Origin: Roseateles sp.
Lineage (GTDB): Bacteria; Pseudomonadota; Gammaproteobacteria; Burkholderiales; Burkholderiaceae_C
Reading direction: 5' to 3'
Assembly (NCBI GenBank): GCA_018780415.1
Contig: JADMJQ010000259.1
Coordinates: 640 to 42,869 of the forward strand
Length of the DNA stretch: 42,230 nt
Shown here: piece by piece, positions 7,819 through 17,212 of the stretch
How the letters are laid out: every line of letters begins with the position of its first letter
How positions within the stretch are numbered: the first letter of the stretch is position 1
Program-made: the position numbers and the translations under genes
Notes under the pieces: model-generated
The model's database searches: none
The model's input: only the letters and a program-made list of their open reading frames with translations
What the model was told of the DNA's origin: nothing

Positions 7819-9222
7819 CTAAACGCCCGGTATTTCATAGGGGCCATAGCCGATCACCGCGCCGGAGCCGGCATGTCCGATGCAAGGTTTGGCAAAATAC
7901 AGTCCGGTATTATCTTCAAAAAAACTTCGCTTGCCTTCGGTTGTTTCGATGACCTGCTGCGCTTGCATGGCACCAGCGACGACCGCCACATGAGGCGTTA
8001 CGCCGTCAACATTAAAAACAATGCCACCCGGCACCGTCCGCAAGGCCTCAATCTCCATGCCGGCCGAAGGAATCAATTGAATTTGAATATTTGCTGCATG
8101 TTCCAAACGCCCCGAGGCGCTTGAATCTCGAGTCGCCGCATGATCAAGGCACACCTCGAGCCCAATCGTCACACCGTCGACGGTGAATATACTCCCCCCC
8201 ATTCGTTCATCTTTAAACTTGGTCGGCACCTTGGTGGCGCTATCGTAGCCACTCGGCTGCGGCGATTTATGCACGCCCATTTCCGTACCGCCGACTTTGA
8301 CTTTACCGCCGCGATAATCGATATGAGATACCAGCTCCTTGCTGATGGTATGAATGCAGCCTTCCTTTTTTACAAAGGCAACATTCTCCACAATTGCGCC
8401 GAGCGACACCTCCTTGATCACATGACTGGGATCTTTCACACAAACTGCTTTGGTCGCCCCGCCACCCTTTACCAAATCACGCTCGAATTTGATTTTTCCG
8501 ACCGCACCGCAAGTTTGGCATTGCGACTCCGTTAATTCTGCTGCAGCGATGGCCGTACCAAGTACAAAAAGCCAGTCTTTGTAGATATCCTGATCAATTT
8601 CATCTCGCATCACTTCCATAATGCCTTTGACCTTAGTCAACGCCAACGGTTTGGCGTCCGGTTGTGCCTCGCGGCCATGCACCACTTCATGTGAATATGC
8701 GCCATTCTTACCGCGAAAGAAAAACTCCGGGGCCATGAAAATTTTCAACATTTTCGGATTCGTGTTACCAGCCCCCCCATCCATGCGCCCAGCCACGCCA
8801 TAAGCGCTACGAATAGCTACTTTCAAATTATTGCACCGGGTCAACATATCTTCGGGGTCATCTTTCATGCCGGCATAACGATTGTCAGAGCACTGAAATT
8901 TATAACCCAGACACACAACCGACTCATACCGAGATCGCGATGGGCTATGTCCACCAAGATAGCCATTAATAGCTTTCTTAACATCGAGGCTTCTAAGTTT
9001 TGCGGGCCCCGTCAGCGTTTTATCCAGCTCCAATTTACTCAGCAACCGCACCATATCGCTCAAAAGATTCCTAATCGCCATATCGGACCAGGCCATGCCA
9101 AAGGGCACGAGCGTTTTCAGCAATTGATCGCAAATTATTCCGATTGAAGGTGAATCGGCTTTCCGAGCTTTGGCAAAATCTGTAATCAAAAATTTAACCG
9201 CCAGCTTATCCTTTTGTTTCAT
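7819..9222 (-). CDS. Nitrilase-fold (carbon-nitrogen hydrolase-like) protein with zinc-ribbon-like insert
   Basis: The 467-aa protein starts at the ATG at 9220-9222 behind a strong AGAGAGG. The core resembles the carbon-nitrogen hydrolase superfamily. FMAPEFFFRG (about 162-171) holds the candidate catalytic Glu166, and IGLEVCLDH (about 353-361) holds the candidate nucleophile Cys358 in the position of the usual CYDxxFPE. The catalytic Lys is probably one of those at about 307-319 (YRGGKVKVGG...VHKS). A CQTC (235-238) and a later Cys261 suggest a small zinc-ribbon insertion between the Glu and Lys segments. The first 95 residues are helical and unlike nitrilases. Base composition is lower in GC than the T6SS genes (27 G/C of 60 at 8341-8400). 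Lying just after clpV, it may be an amidase-type T6SS effector; the substrate is unknown. Confidence 0.65.
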   Translation of the reverse strand: MKQKDKLAVKFLITDFAKARKADSPSIGIICDQLLKTLVPFGMAWSDMAIRNLLSDMVRLLSKLELDKTLTGPAKLRSLDVKKAINGYLGGHSPSRSRYESVVCLGYKFQCSDNRYAGMKDDPEDMLTRCNNLKVAIRSAYGVAGRMDGGAGNTNPKMLKIFMAPEFFFRGKNGAYSHEVVHGREAQPDAKPLALTKVKGIMEVMRDEIDQDIYKDWLFVLGTAIAAAELTESQCQTCGAVGKIKFERDLVKGGGATKAVCVKDPSHVIKEVSLGAIVENVAFVKKEGCIHTISKELVSHIDYRGGKVKVGGTEMGVHKSPQPSGYDSATKVPTKFKDERMGGSIFTVDGVTIGLEVCLDHAATRDSSASGRLEHAANIQIQLIPSAGMEIEALRTVPGGIVFNVDGVTPHVAVVAGAMQAQQVIETTEGKRSFFEDNTGLYFAKPCIGHAGSGAVIGYGPYEIPGV

Positions 9223-9312
9223 AGATACCTCTCTTTGAAATCAGCAAGTCAATAGGCCAAATGGCGTTCTGATCAGCAAACAAGCTCAGCCATGAGGGAT
9301 AAAGTTCAACCA

Positions 9313-9362
9313 GAAGGGGCCGCGAAATCTATCGAGATCGACGGTTTTCTTTGCGCCCCTTC
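9313..9362 (-). terminator. Stem-loop downstream of clpV
   Basis: GAAGGGGC at 9313-9320 pairs with GCCCCTTC at 9355-9362 across a 34-nt loop, 10 nt after the clpV stop codon. There is no following U-run, so it may be a weak or Rho-assisted terminator or an RNA-processing hairpin that separates core T6SS genes from the accessory block. Confidence 0.3.
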
Positions 9363-9371
9363 ATACCTCTG

Positions 9372-12092
9372 TCAAGCAAAGGTGTAGGCCCCCACGTCCA
9401 CCGTCACCCCCGCAATTTCATTCCCCTCCATCATCCGCGTCAAGAACTGACGCGAGATATCCGGCAACATGGTATTGGTGAGGATCGCATCAATCATCCG
9501 CCCGCCAGATTCCGATTCGGTGCAGCGGGAAACCACCAGCTTCACGACATCGTCGCTGTAATTGAACGGAATCTTGTAGCGCGCCTCGACCCGCTTTTTA
9601 ATTCGGTTCAATTGCAGTTTGACAATCTGCCCCAGCATTTCGTCCGACAGCGGGTAGTAGGGGATTGCCACCAATCTACCCAGCAGCGCGGGCGGGAATA
9701 TCTTCAACAGCGGTTCGCGCAGCGCCTTGGCCATGCCTTCCGGATCGGGCATCAAATCCGGGTCCTTGCACAGGCCGGCGATCAAATCGGTGCCGGCATT
9801 GGTGGTCAATAAGATGAGCGTGTTCTTGAAGTCAATGAAGCGGCCCTCGCCGTCTTCCATGAAACCCTTGTCGAAAACCTGGAAGAACATTTCATGCACA
9901 TCCGGATGGGCTTTCTCGACCTCGTCCAGCAGCACCACGCTATACGGTTTTCGGCGCACCGCCTCGGTCAGCACACCGCCCTCGCCATAACCGACATAGC
10001 CGGGTGGCGCGCCCTTCAAGGTACTGACGGTGTGGGCCTCCTGATACTCGCTCATATTGATGGTGATCAGGTTTTGCTCACCGCCATACAAAGCCTCGGC
10101 CAGCGCCAAGGCGGTTTCGGTCTTGCCCACACCCGAGGTGCCGGCCAGCATGAAGACGCCGATCGGCTTGCTCGGGTTGTCCAGTCCGGCGCGCGAGGTT
10201 TGGATGCGCTTGGCGATCATTTCCATCGCATGGTCTTGGCCGATCACACGCTGGGCCAGCGAGTCCGCCACCTTCAAAATGGTCTCGATCTCGTTGCGGG
10301 CCATGCGGCCGACCGGGATGCCGGTCCAGTCGCCGACCACGGCCGCCACCGCCTGGTAATCCACCGTGGGCAGAATCAGCGGCGTTTCGCCTTGCAGCGT
10401 ACTGAGCTTGGCCTGCACCTCATTCAATTGCGCCAAAAGGCCCAAACGCTCAGCCTCTCGATCGCTGTCGGTCAGGCCTTCGGCCACCGCCTCGGCAGCT
10501 GCTTCGGCCTCCAACTGGCTGCCTGTCCCCTCGACCGGACGGATGCCGGCGCGCAGCTTGGCGCGCAGATCCAGTAACTGGTCCACCAAGCCCTTTTCTT
10601 CTGCCCAGCGCGCGTCCAAACCCGCCAGACGATCACGCTCACCGGCCAAGAAATCGGTGGCTTCGCTCTCGCGTTTGCCGATGTCGATGCCGATCGCCTT
10701 CTCGCGGCCGATGATGCCGAGTTCGGTCTCTAGCGCCTCGATGCGCTTGCGGCAGTCGTCCACCTCGGCGGGCGTCGCGTGCAGGCTGACGGCGACGCGG
10801 GCGCAGGCGGTGTCGAGCAGGCTGACCGATTTGTCAGGCAATTGGCGCGCCGGGATGTAGCGGTGGCTCAAACGCACGGCCGCTTCCAAGGCCTCGTCGA
10901 GGATCTGCACCTTGTGGTGCTTTTCCATCGTGCTGGCGACGCCGCGCATCATCAAAATCGCCTTGGCCTCGTCCGGCTCATCGACCTGGATGGTCTGGAA
11001 GCGCCGGGTAAGCGCCGGATCCTTCTCGATATGCTTTTTGTACTCGGCAAAGGTGGTCGCGCCTATAGTGCGAAGCGTGCCGCGCGCCAATGCCGGCTTC
11101 AATAGATTGGCCGCATCGCCGGTGCCGGCGGCGCCGCCCGCGCCGACCAGGGTATGGGTTTCGTCAATGAACAAGATGATGGGTTTGGCGCTGGCCTGCA
11201 CCTCATCGATGACCGAGCGCAGGCGCTGCTCGAACTCGCCCTTCATGCTGGCGCCGGCCTGCAACAGGCCCACATCGAGCGAGCGCAGCTCGACGTCCTT
11301 CAGACTCGGCGGCACGTCGCCGCGCGCGATGCGCTGGGCAAAGCCCTCGACCACGGCGGTCTTGCCGACACCGGCCTCGCCGACCAGGATGGGGTTGTTC
11401 TGGCGCCGGCGCATCAGGATGTCGACGACTTGGCGGATCTCGTCGTCGCGGCCGACGATGGGGTCCATCTTGCCGTTACGCGCTTGCTCGGTCAGATCGA
11501 CGGTGAATTTTTTCAGCGCCTCTTGCTTGCCCATTGCGGCCGGGGCCATCGCACCGCTGTCTTCACCGGGTGCGCCGCTGCCTGCTGAAGAACCATCGGT
11601 GGCGCCCAAGCCCTCTTCGGGCGAGCCGGCCAGTATTTTGGCCAGGTTGTCGCTGAGGTCCTCGACCTTGAGCTTTTCGAACTGGCGGCTGATCGCGATC
11701 AGCGCATTGCGCAAGGTCTTGGTCTTCAGCATGCCGACCAGCACATAGCCGGTGCGCACCGTGTTGTCGCCGTACAGCAGAGTACCGTAGACCCAGCCGC
11801 GCTCGATCGCGTCGGCGATGTTCTCGGCAATGTCGGAGATGCTGGTGGCGCCGCGCGGCAGGCGGTCGAGGGCGGCGGTCAGGTCCTTGGCCAGGGCGGA
11901 CTGATCGAGCTGGCCGTACTTGATGATGCGGTGCCAGTCGGAATCGGCGCTTTGCAGGATTTGCGCAATCCAATGCTCGAGCTCGACATAGGGGTTGCCG
12001 CGCAGCTTACAGAAGACCGTGGCACCTTCGACGGCCTTGTAGGCCGCGCTGTTCAACTTGCCGAAGAGTGTCACGCGGTTGATGTCTGCCAT
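9372..12092 (-). CDS. clpV: T6SS AAA+ ATPase ClpV (TssH)
   Basis: The 906-aa ClpB/Hsp100-type unfoldase disassembles contracted TssB/TssC sheath for reuse in the cytoplasm. It has an N-terminal Clp-N domain (about 10-150), first AAA+ module with Walker A GEAGVGKT (238-245) and Walker B FIDETH, a middle coiled-coil region (about 430-540), and second AAA+ module with Walker A GTSGVGKT (about 650) and Walker B LLDEVEKAH. Length and the ClpV-type N-domain fit TssH rather than housekeeping ClpB. A clear RBS (AAAGGA) precedes the ATG. It follows tssG in the tssA-H operon. Confidence 0.97.
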   Translation of the reverse strand: MADINRVTLFGKLNSAAYKAVEGATVFCKLRGNPYVELEHWIAQILQSADSDWHRIIKYGQLDQSALAKDLTAALDRLPRGATSISDIAENIADAIERGWVYGTLLYGDNTVRTGYVLVGMLKTKTLRNALIAISRQFEKLKVEDLSDNLAKILAGSPEEGLGATDGSSAGSGAPGEDSGAMAPAAMGKQEALKKFTVDLTEQARNGKMDPIVGRDDEIRQVVDILMRRRQNNPILVGEAGVGKTAVVEGFAQRIARGDVPPSLKDVELRSLDVGLLQAGASMKGEFEQRLRSVIDEVQASAKPIILFIDETHTLVGAGGAAGTGDAANLLKPALARGTLRTIGATTFAEYKKHIEKDPALTRRFQTIQVDEPDEAKAILMMRGVASTMEKHHKVQILDEALEAAVRLSHRYIPARQLPDKSVSLLDTACARVAVSLHATPAEVDDCRKRIEALETELGIIGREKAIGIDIGKRESEATDFLAGERDRLAGLDARWAEEKGLVDQLLDLRAKLRAGIRPVEGTGSQLEAEAAAEAVAEGLTDSDREAERLGLLAQLNEVQAKLSTLQGETPLILPTVDYQAVAAVVGDWTGIPVGRMARNEIETILKVADSLAQRVIGQDHAMEMIAKRIQTSRAGLDNPSKPIGVFMLAGTSGVGKTETALALAEALYGGEQNLITINMSEYQEAHTVSTLKGAPPGYVGYGEGGVLTEAVRRKPYSVVLLDEVEKAHPDVHEMFFQVFDKGFMEDGEGRFIDFKNTLILLTTNAGTDLIAGLCKDPDLMPDPEGMAKALREPLLKIFPPALLGRLVAIPYYPLSDEMLGQIVKLQLNRIKKRVEARYKIPFNYSDDVVKLVVSRCTESESGGRMIDAILTNTMLPDISRQFLTRMMEGNEIAGVTVDVGAYTFA

Positions 12093-12141
12093 GGTGAGTC
12101 CTTTGCGTTCTTGGTTGCAATTCGGTTCAGTTCAAGCTGGC

Positions 12142-13185
12142 CTAGAGCTGCGCCAGTTTCGGGTTCAAATTCAACACGGCCGGGCGCGCACCCGGCGGCT
12201 TGCCCAGCCAGGTGGTCCAGCCCAGGCGCCCGTATTGGCCAGGGCGGCAGGCCGGCACTTGCTCTTTTTTGAGCTCCAGCGCCAGGTCCCAGCCCAGCTC
12301 GAGGCCGATGTACTGATGCACCAGCGCCTGCACCGCCGGCAAGGCCTTGCCGACCGGCAGCAGCGCCTCGAAGGCGGGCAGGTCCAAGGGGCCGATATGA
12401 ATGCGGAAATGATGCTGGCGGTCAAACACGGCCCGGCCCAACACCGCGCTGACGCCGAGTTGTGCGGTCGAGGTGCGCCTGGACGCACCGCGCCGGCTGA
12501 GACGCTTGATGCGGCTGCGCTCCTCGGGCTGCAGCGGCATCCAGCGGCCAAAGAACTGCTCGATGCGCGCCTGCATGCCCAGGTAGTTGGACAAGACCAG
12601 GCTCAGTCCGTCGGCATTGCGAACCTGGCGCGAAAAAACACCGGCATGGGCGAGCCGAGCATGGTCGGGCGCGGCGTCGCGGTTCTGCAAGTCAGGCCCG
12701 GCCATTCCGATCAATGAGCCTACAAAGGCCGCAAAACGGTCCTCTGCTGGACGGTCCAGGCTGACGGCGGGTTTGCCCTGCGCCCAAGCGCGGTAGAACA
12801 GCAGCAGCAGGCGGTGGTGGAACATATCGGCAAAGCGGCCGAAGGTCTCATCGTTCTTGTGCAGGCGGCGCTCGCGGGCATAGGCCGTCATATGCAAGGG
12901 CAGCGGGCTATTGGGCCCAAAAAGCCCGAAGAACCTCACCTCCACGCGTGGCCGCCCGCTGCGGTCGGCCGGGTCGACCATGCTCAGGCTGGACGGCGCA
13001 AAACTCAGATCCGCGGCCTGCCCCAGGCGCACCGGCTCGTCCACCGGCCGGCGGGCCGTGCCCAGGCGTGGTTTGTCGGCGTGATAGGCGTCAAGCAAGC
13101 GCATCGCTTGATAAAAGTCGAAGCTGTGGGCGGCCTCGGCGATTGCATGCACCGGGTCTGGGCGCTTGGGGTTAGGGCTTGTCAT
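12142..13185 (-). CDS. tssG: T6SS baseplate subunit TssG
   Basis: The 347-aa protein matches TssG (ImpH/VasB), which with TssF and TssK forms the wedges of the T6SS baseplate. Typical features are the N-terminal AHSFDFYQAMRLLD, the VRFFGLFGPNSPLPLH motif and the C-terminal LGWTTWLG. The ATG at 13183-13185 overlaps the tssF stop by one base (TGATG), showing translational coupling, so an in-frame ATG at 13257 is rejected as the start. Confidence 0.95.
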   Translation of the reverse strand: MTSPNPKRPDPVHAIAEAAHSFDFYQAMRLLDAYHADKPRLGTARRPVDEPVRLGQAADLSFAPSSLSMVDPADRSGRPRVEVRFFGLFGPNSPLPLHMTAYARERRLHKNDETFGRFADMFHHRLLLLFYRAWAQGKPAVSLDRPAEDRFAAFVGSLIGMAGPDLQNRDAAPDHARLAHAGVFSRQVRNADGLSLVLSNYLGMQARIEQFFGRWMPLQPEERSRIKRLSRRGASRRTSTAQLGVSAVLGRAVFDRQHHFRIHIGPLDLPAFEALLPVGKALPAVQALVHQYIGLELGWDLALELKKEQVPACRPGQYGRLGWTTWLGKPPGARPAVLNLNPKLAQL

Positions 13186-15089
13186 CACAAAATCGCCCGC
13201 GTGCCGCAGCGCGGCCGGCCGCTGAGGATGTCGCCGCGCGCCGGCGAATGCAGGCACAGCTGGGTAAAGCCATTCAGCGAGACATGGCGGGCGACAAAAC
13301 GCTCGAGCACCAGCCCGAGCAAAAAGGCGCTGCCGCCCTCGAAAGCATGGTCATCGATCTCGACCCGCACATCGACGCCGCGACCGAAGGTGATGGGCCC
13401 GGGCATGGGCAGGCGGCGCACCACCGAGGCCAGCTTGACCGAGCGCAAGCCATCCACTTGGCGTTGCGCACCGGCGTCGCCGCTGGGCGCATACAGACGC
13501 AGGATTTCACGCAGCGCAGCGGCGCCCTGCTCGGCATTGGTATCGGTCAAGGACAGGTGATTGAGCGAGAGCTGGTTGATCATCTTCCAGGCAATATTGC
13601 CCTCGCGCAGCGCTGATTGCGGGCGCGACGGCCCCTTGAGCACCTGGATCAATTTGACCGGCGCGGTCTGCGCCAAGCTGAGGTCGCCTTTGGGATTGCC
13701 GGTAGGCATCAGGATCGGCAGGTCACGGTTGCTGCACAAGGCCCTCACGCCGAGCTGACGCAGGTCGGCCGAGAACGGCGCTTCGCTGGAGTCGACCACC
13801 GACACATAGACTTCACTGCCGATATAGCTGGAGCGCGGCCCTTCACGGGTCTGCACTTGGGACAACAATCGCGGCACGCGCTGCACCGAGAAGTAGGCGC
13901 TGTGCGAACGGGCCTCGGTGTGAAAGGCGTTGTAGAAAGGCAAAAATCGCCATTCGCTGGCCTTGTCTTTGCCGGCCCCTGCACCTGCTCCCCCACCGCT
14001 GCCAAAGCCGATCAGCTCGGTCACCGTGTGCACCTCGAAGTCCATGGGCCGGGTTCGATCGGGCACCACGTGATAGTCACTGTCCCCCGGATTGACCTGG
14101 ATACGGTCGCAGCGCCGCTCCAGCAAATTGATCGCCGGCACGCAGTTCAAGGCCAGGCTGCTGGCATCCACTTGCTGCAGCAAGGCGTTGTCGGCGCGCG
14201 AGAAGAGGATGACGATGTCGACCTCTTGGCCGCCATGCTCGCGCAGCGCATCACCGATGTCCTGCAGGTCAAAAAACAAGAAGCGCTGCGGGAAGGCAAA
14301 GTACTCCTGCACGATGCGGTAGCCCTCAAAACCATGCAGGGTCGGCGGCAGCAGCGCTTGGTCATCGTCAAAACCGATGGGACTGATGCAATCGGCATCC
14401 AGCGCCTCATGCCAGTCCATTGGCCGCTTGGTCGGCAGCAGCAAAACGCCCATCGCATGGCCGCAAATCAGCTCGTGCAGGCGATAGGCCACGTCATCCA
14501 AGCCGGTGCAATGCAGGCGCAGGCTGTCGAGCGAAAGCTGACTCAAATCGCAATTGGCGGTGGCGCGCAGGCGCAGACGCAGGCCCGAGCGGTATTTGCG
14601 CCATTCGGGCACCGCCGCGACGGGTAAGTCGGCGGCCTGGTTGAAATACTCGACCTGGGTCAACTCCAGTGGCCAGATCTTCAACTCATGCGCGCTACGG
14701 AACTCGCAAGCGGTGGCGCCGGCCTTGCCGGCATGGCTGTGCATCACCGTGCCGCGCGCCAAGTTCAAACCGGTGGCCAGACTGGGGTCGGCCAGATCAG
14801 GGACGACGCGGGCGATCAACATCGCCGGCGTTGGCGCCAGGAACTGCGGGTAGACGATCTCCAGCAACGTCTGCGTGAAGCGCGGGAACTCAGCATCCAG
14901 TTTGAGCTGGATGCGGCCGGCCAAGAAGGCAAAGCCTTCCAACAAGCGCTCCACATAGGGGTCGGAAACCTCCAGCCCTTCAATGCCTAAACGGGCGGCA
15001 ATCTTGGGGAACTGCTGCGCAAACTCCGCGCCCATCTCGCGCAGATGGCGCAGCTCGTCGTTGTAATAGCGCAGCAGGCGCGGGTCCAT
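13185..15089 (-). CDS. tssF: T6SS baseplate subunit TssF
   Basis: The 634-aa protein is TssF (ImpG/VasA), a baseplate wedge component. The N-terminus MDPRLLRYYNDELRHLREMG followed by AARLGIEGLEVSDPYVERLLEG is diagnostic, and the length fits the family. It begins 12 nt after tssE ends and its stop overlaps tssG. A Gly/Ala-rich loop (about 370-380) may be a surface linker. Confidence 0.96.
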   Translation of the reverse strand: MDPRLLRYYNDELRHLREMGAEFAQQFPKIAARLGIEGLEVSDPYVERLLEGFAFLAGRIQLKLDAEFPRFTQTLLEIVYPQFLAPTPAMLIARVVPDLADPSLATGLNLARGTVMHSHAGKAGATACEFRSAHELKIWPLELTQVEYFNQAADLPVAAVPEWRKYRSGLRLRLRATANCDLSQLSLDSLRLHCTGLDDVAYRLHELICGHAMGVLLLPTKRPMDWHEALDADCISPIGFDDDQALLPPTLHGFEGYRIVQEYFAFPQRFLFFDLQDIGDALREHGGQEVDIVILFSRADNALLQQVDASSLALNCVPAINLLERRCDRIQVNPGDSDYHVVPDRTRPMDFEVHTVTELIGFGSGGGAGAGAGKDKASEWRFLPFYNAFHTEARSHSAYFSVQRVPRLLSQVQTREGPRSSYIGSEVYVSVVDSSEAPFSADLRQLGVRALCSNRDLPILMPTGNPKGDLSLAQTAPVKLIQVLKGPSRPQSALREGNIAWKMINQLSLNHLSLTDTNAEQGAAALREILRLYAPSGDAGAQRQVDGLRSVKLASVVRRLPMPGPITFGRGVDVRVEIDDHAFEGGSAFLLGLVLERFVARHVSLNGFTQLCLHSPARGDILSGRPRCGTRAIL

Positions 15090-15101
15090 GGCCAGCGCCC
15101 C

Positions 15102-15608
15102 TCAGCGATCGAGTTCGCGCACGGCGACCCGACCGGTTTCAAGGTCGATGTCGGTGCGCAGCAGCAATTCAAGCGGCACCGGCTGTGCCCATAACTGCCC
15201 GGCAATACGGAAGCCGATCTGGTTGTGGTGGTCCAGTTGCTTCTCCGAGATCACCGTCTCGACCGTCAAGGTGTGCGCGAGGATGCGCGGCTCATGGTCG
15301 AGGATGGCCTGTTTGACGCGCTCTTGCAATATCTTGGCATCGACATTCGAGGCGCTGCTGCCCGACAAGGCCGGCAGGCCGTAATTGAGCACGGACTTGC
15401 GCGCATGCGGCGCGTGCGTCCAGTCAATGTAGCCGCCGGGTGCTGTCGAATTGAACAGCCAGGCCAGATCGCGCAGCACCATCTCGCGCAACTGATTGCG
15501 GCCGATCACCCGCGTCTCGTTGCTCTCATGCAAAGCGTCGGGTTCGTCATCGGTCAGCCGGTCCAGCAGCGCGGGCTGGAGGCGGTCACGGGCGCGGAGC
15601 TGGGCCAT
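15102..15608 (-). CDS. tssE: T6SS baseplate protein TssE (gp25-like)
   Basis: The 168-aa protein belongs to the gp25/lysozyme-like family that joins the sheath to the baseplate wedge and starts sheath assembly. LREMVLRDLAWLFNST (about 40-55) and SVLNYGLPALSG (about 71-82) are typical TssE signatures, and EPRILAHTLTV falls in the conserved core (EPRL motif of gp25). It sits between tagJ and tssF with short gaps. Confidence 0.95.
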   Translation of the reverse strand: MAQLRARDRLQPALLDRLTDDEPDALHESNETRVIGRNQLREMVLRDLAWLFNSTAPGGYIDWTHAPHARKSVLNYGLPALSGSSASNVDAKILQERVKQAILDHEPRILAHTLTVETVISEKQLDHHNQIGFRIAGQLWAQPVPLELLLRTDIDLETGRVAVRELDR

Positions 15609-15617
15609 GGGTCTGAT

Positions 15618-16433
15618 TCAACTCTGGTCGGCCGCGGCATTCAGCGTGACAGACCGAATGTCCATCAAGGCGAAGTCGGCGGCATCGGTGGCAAACAAGC
15701 GCTGGCCGAGGCCGACGAACTCATCCGCCCCGCGCGAGCGCCACTCGGTGCTGCGGGACAGAGCCAACAAATCACCCGGCGCCAAGTCGGTGTCGGGATA
15801 GCGGGTCGGGATCAGGCCGACCACTTCGCCGCCATTGGTGAACTGAAAATGCGCCGGCATCCAGACCGCATCGCGCAGATCCTGCGGCGGGTCAATGTCG
15901 ACCTGCGCCACCCGATTCCAGGGCAGCCAGTAATACTTGCCGTTGATGATGGCCTCGATCACCGGGCCTAAGCGACTGTCCGCATCGGCAATCCAGGCAA
16001 AGGCCTGGCCGTCAACTTGACCGGACGTGGTCGGTGCCTGTTCCAACGCCTCGGCGCGCAATTGGCGGCCGGCATCAGCTTCACCTCGACCCTCGCGCAG
16101 CAGCGCCTCGATCAGCAGCGCGACCCAGGGCTCCGGCTCACCGAACAGCATCGGCACTTTTTGACCGGCAAATACCTTCATGCGTAGCGTCTCGCAGGCG
16201 ATGGCCTCGCGGTAGGGCTGCACCATGGGCAGCATGCCGGCATCAAGCTCCAGGGCCACATTGAGTTGATTCAGCGCGCGCTCCCATTGCCCGGTCACGC
16301 ACAGCAGCTGAAACAAAAACACCCTCAACTTCGCATCTTGCGGATGCGCGCGGACCTGTTCGGTCAGCAGCTTGAGAGCCGCCTTGGCATCGCCATCTTT
16401 AAGGGCTTGTTCGGCAGCGCCGGGATTGGACAT
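15618..16433 (-). CDS. tagJ: T6SS accessory protein TagJ (ImpE family)
   Basis: The 271-aa protein is an ImpE/TagJ homologue. Members of the family bind the sheath subunit TssB and ClpV and modulate sheath recycling. The N-terminal half has TPR-like helices (AEQALKDGDAKAALKLLTEQ, then VFLFQLLCVTGQWERALNQL), and the C-terminal half has the family's YYWLPWNRV motif. The ATG at 16431-16433 has GGAG five bases upstream. An in-frame start at 16469 is less likely. It lies downstream of hcp with a 169-nt gap containing a stem-loop. Confidence 0.9.
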   Translation of the reverse strand: MSNPGAAEQALKDGDAKAALKLLTEQVRAHPQDAKLRVFLFQLLCVTGQWERALNQLNVALELDAGMLPMVQPYREAIACETLRMKVFAGQKVPMLFGEPEPWVALLIEALLREGRGEADAGRQLRAEALEQAPTTSGQVDGQAFAWIADADSRLGPVIEAIINGKYYWLPWNRVAQVDIDPPQDLRDAVWMPAHFQFTNGGEVVGLIPTRYPDTDLAPGDLLALSRSTEWRSRGADEFVGLGQRLFATDAADFALMDIRSVTLNAAADQS

Positions 16434-16513
16434 GGGAACTCCGGCAAATACGGCACTCCCGCAGACCACAAAAGAACGAGTCAGCGTGAATGGAATTAAA
16501 AGGTATAGAAGCC

Positions 16514-16538
16514 AAGCGACCGGCGCGGCCGGCCACTT
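16514..16538 (-). terminator. Strong stem-loop downstream of hcp
   Basis: In the minus-strand RNA a 10-bp stem (16538-16529 pairing with 16523-16514, including two G-U pairs) closes a 5-nt loop. It has no immediate U-run (the next U-rich stretch is UAUACCUUUUAAUU), so it may stabilise hcp mRNA or attenuate transcription into tagJ rather than terminate fully. Confidence 0.4.
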
Positions 16539-16602
16539 GCATCCAGGTGTGATCCCACGCCGACTTGCCCAATGCGGCGGTCAGCATGGGAGCGCACAAG
16601 GC

Positions 16603-17097
16603 TTAACCGGCCGCGACGTTCTCGGCGATGTTCCAGGCGAAGGTCTTGTCGCCCGCGACCGTGCCCTTGGAATCCTGCGGCGTGTAGTCGAACTTGACTT
16701 CGGCGAAGTTCAGCGTGACGTTCTCGGTCAGCCGGTCTTCGCCGCCGGAGCCGCCGGTGCTGACGGACGTGACGATGACTTCCTTCATCGTGATGAGGAT
16801 GTACTTTTGCTGGCCTTCGCCGGCCTTGCGCACCATCAACACCACCTCGGTGATGTGACTGCCCTTGGCCAAGGCGACCATCAGGGCGCTGGAGGCCGAG
16901 TCCACATACTTGGTGAAGGACAGATCCTGGAAGTTGGCCTTGCCGGCACCGCCGCCGCCGCCCATATGGGTCGAGCCGGACTGAGACATACCCCAGCTCC
17001 AGGCCAACACATCAACGTCGCCCTTGGGGCCTTGTACTTTGTCGCGGCTCTCACCTTTGATGGCTGCGCCCAAATTGATGAACATGTCCAATGCCAT
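16603..17097 (-). CDS. hcp: T6SS inner-tube protein Hcp (TssD)
   Basis: The 164-aa protein is the Hcp ring subunit that stacks as the secreted inner tube and can carry small effectors in its lumen. The N-terminus ALDMFINLGAAIKGES and the later YILITMKEVIVTSVSTGG and VTLNFAEVKFDYTPQ are typical. The ATG at 17095-17097 has AGGAG upstream; an in-frame upstream ATG at 17142 overlaps the terminator and is rejected. It has its own ribosome binding site after a terminator that separates it from tssC. Hcp is needed in large excess, so separate control would make sense. Confidence 0.96.
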   Translation of the reverse strand: MALDMFINLGAAIKGESRDKVQGPKGDVDVLAWSWGMSQSGSTHMGGGGGAGKANFQDLSFTKYVDSASSALMVALAKGSHITEVVLMVRKAGEGQQKYILITMKEVIVTSVSTGGSGGEDRLTENVTLNFAEVKFDYTPQDSKGTVAGDKTFAWNIAENVAAG

Positions 17098-17140
17098 GAT
17101 GCTCTCCTGAATGCTACCCAAATTGGGCGTTAGATACTGC

Positions 17141-17163
17141 AAAAAACGCCCTGTCAGAGAGCG
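17141..17163 (-). terminator. Rho-independent terminator between tssC and hcp
   Basis: In the minus-strand transcript, CGCTCT (17163-17158), loop CTGAC, AGGGCG (17152-17147) form a 6-bp stem (with one G-U) that can extend by further G-U pairs, followed directly by six U (17146-17141). It lies 50 nt after the tssC stop and 44 nt before the hcp start. Confidence 0.6.
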
Positions 17164-17212
17164 CCCCCAGCCATGCAGCCGACCGGGGAAGGTTGAAACT
17201 AAAGCGGCTTGC

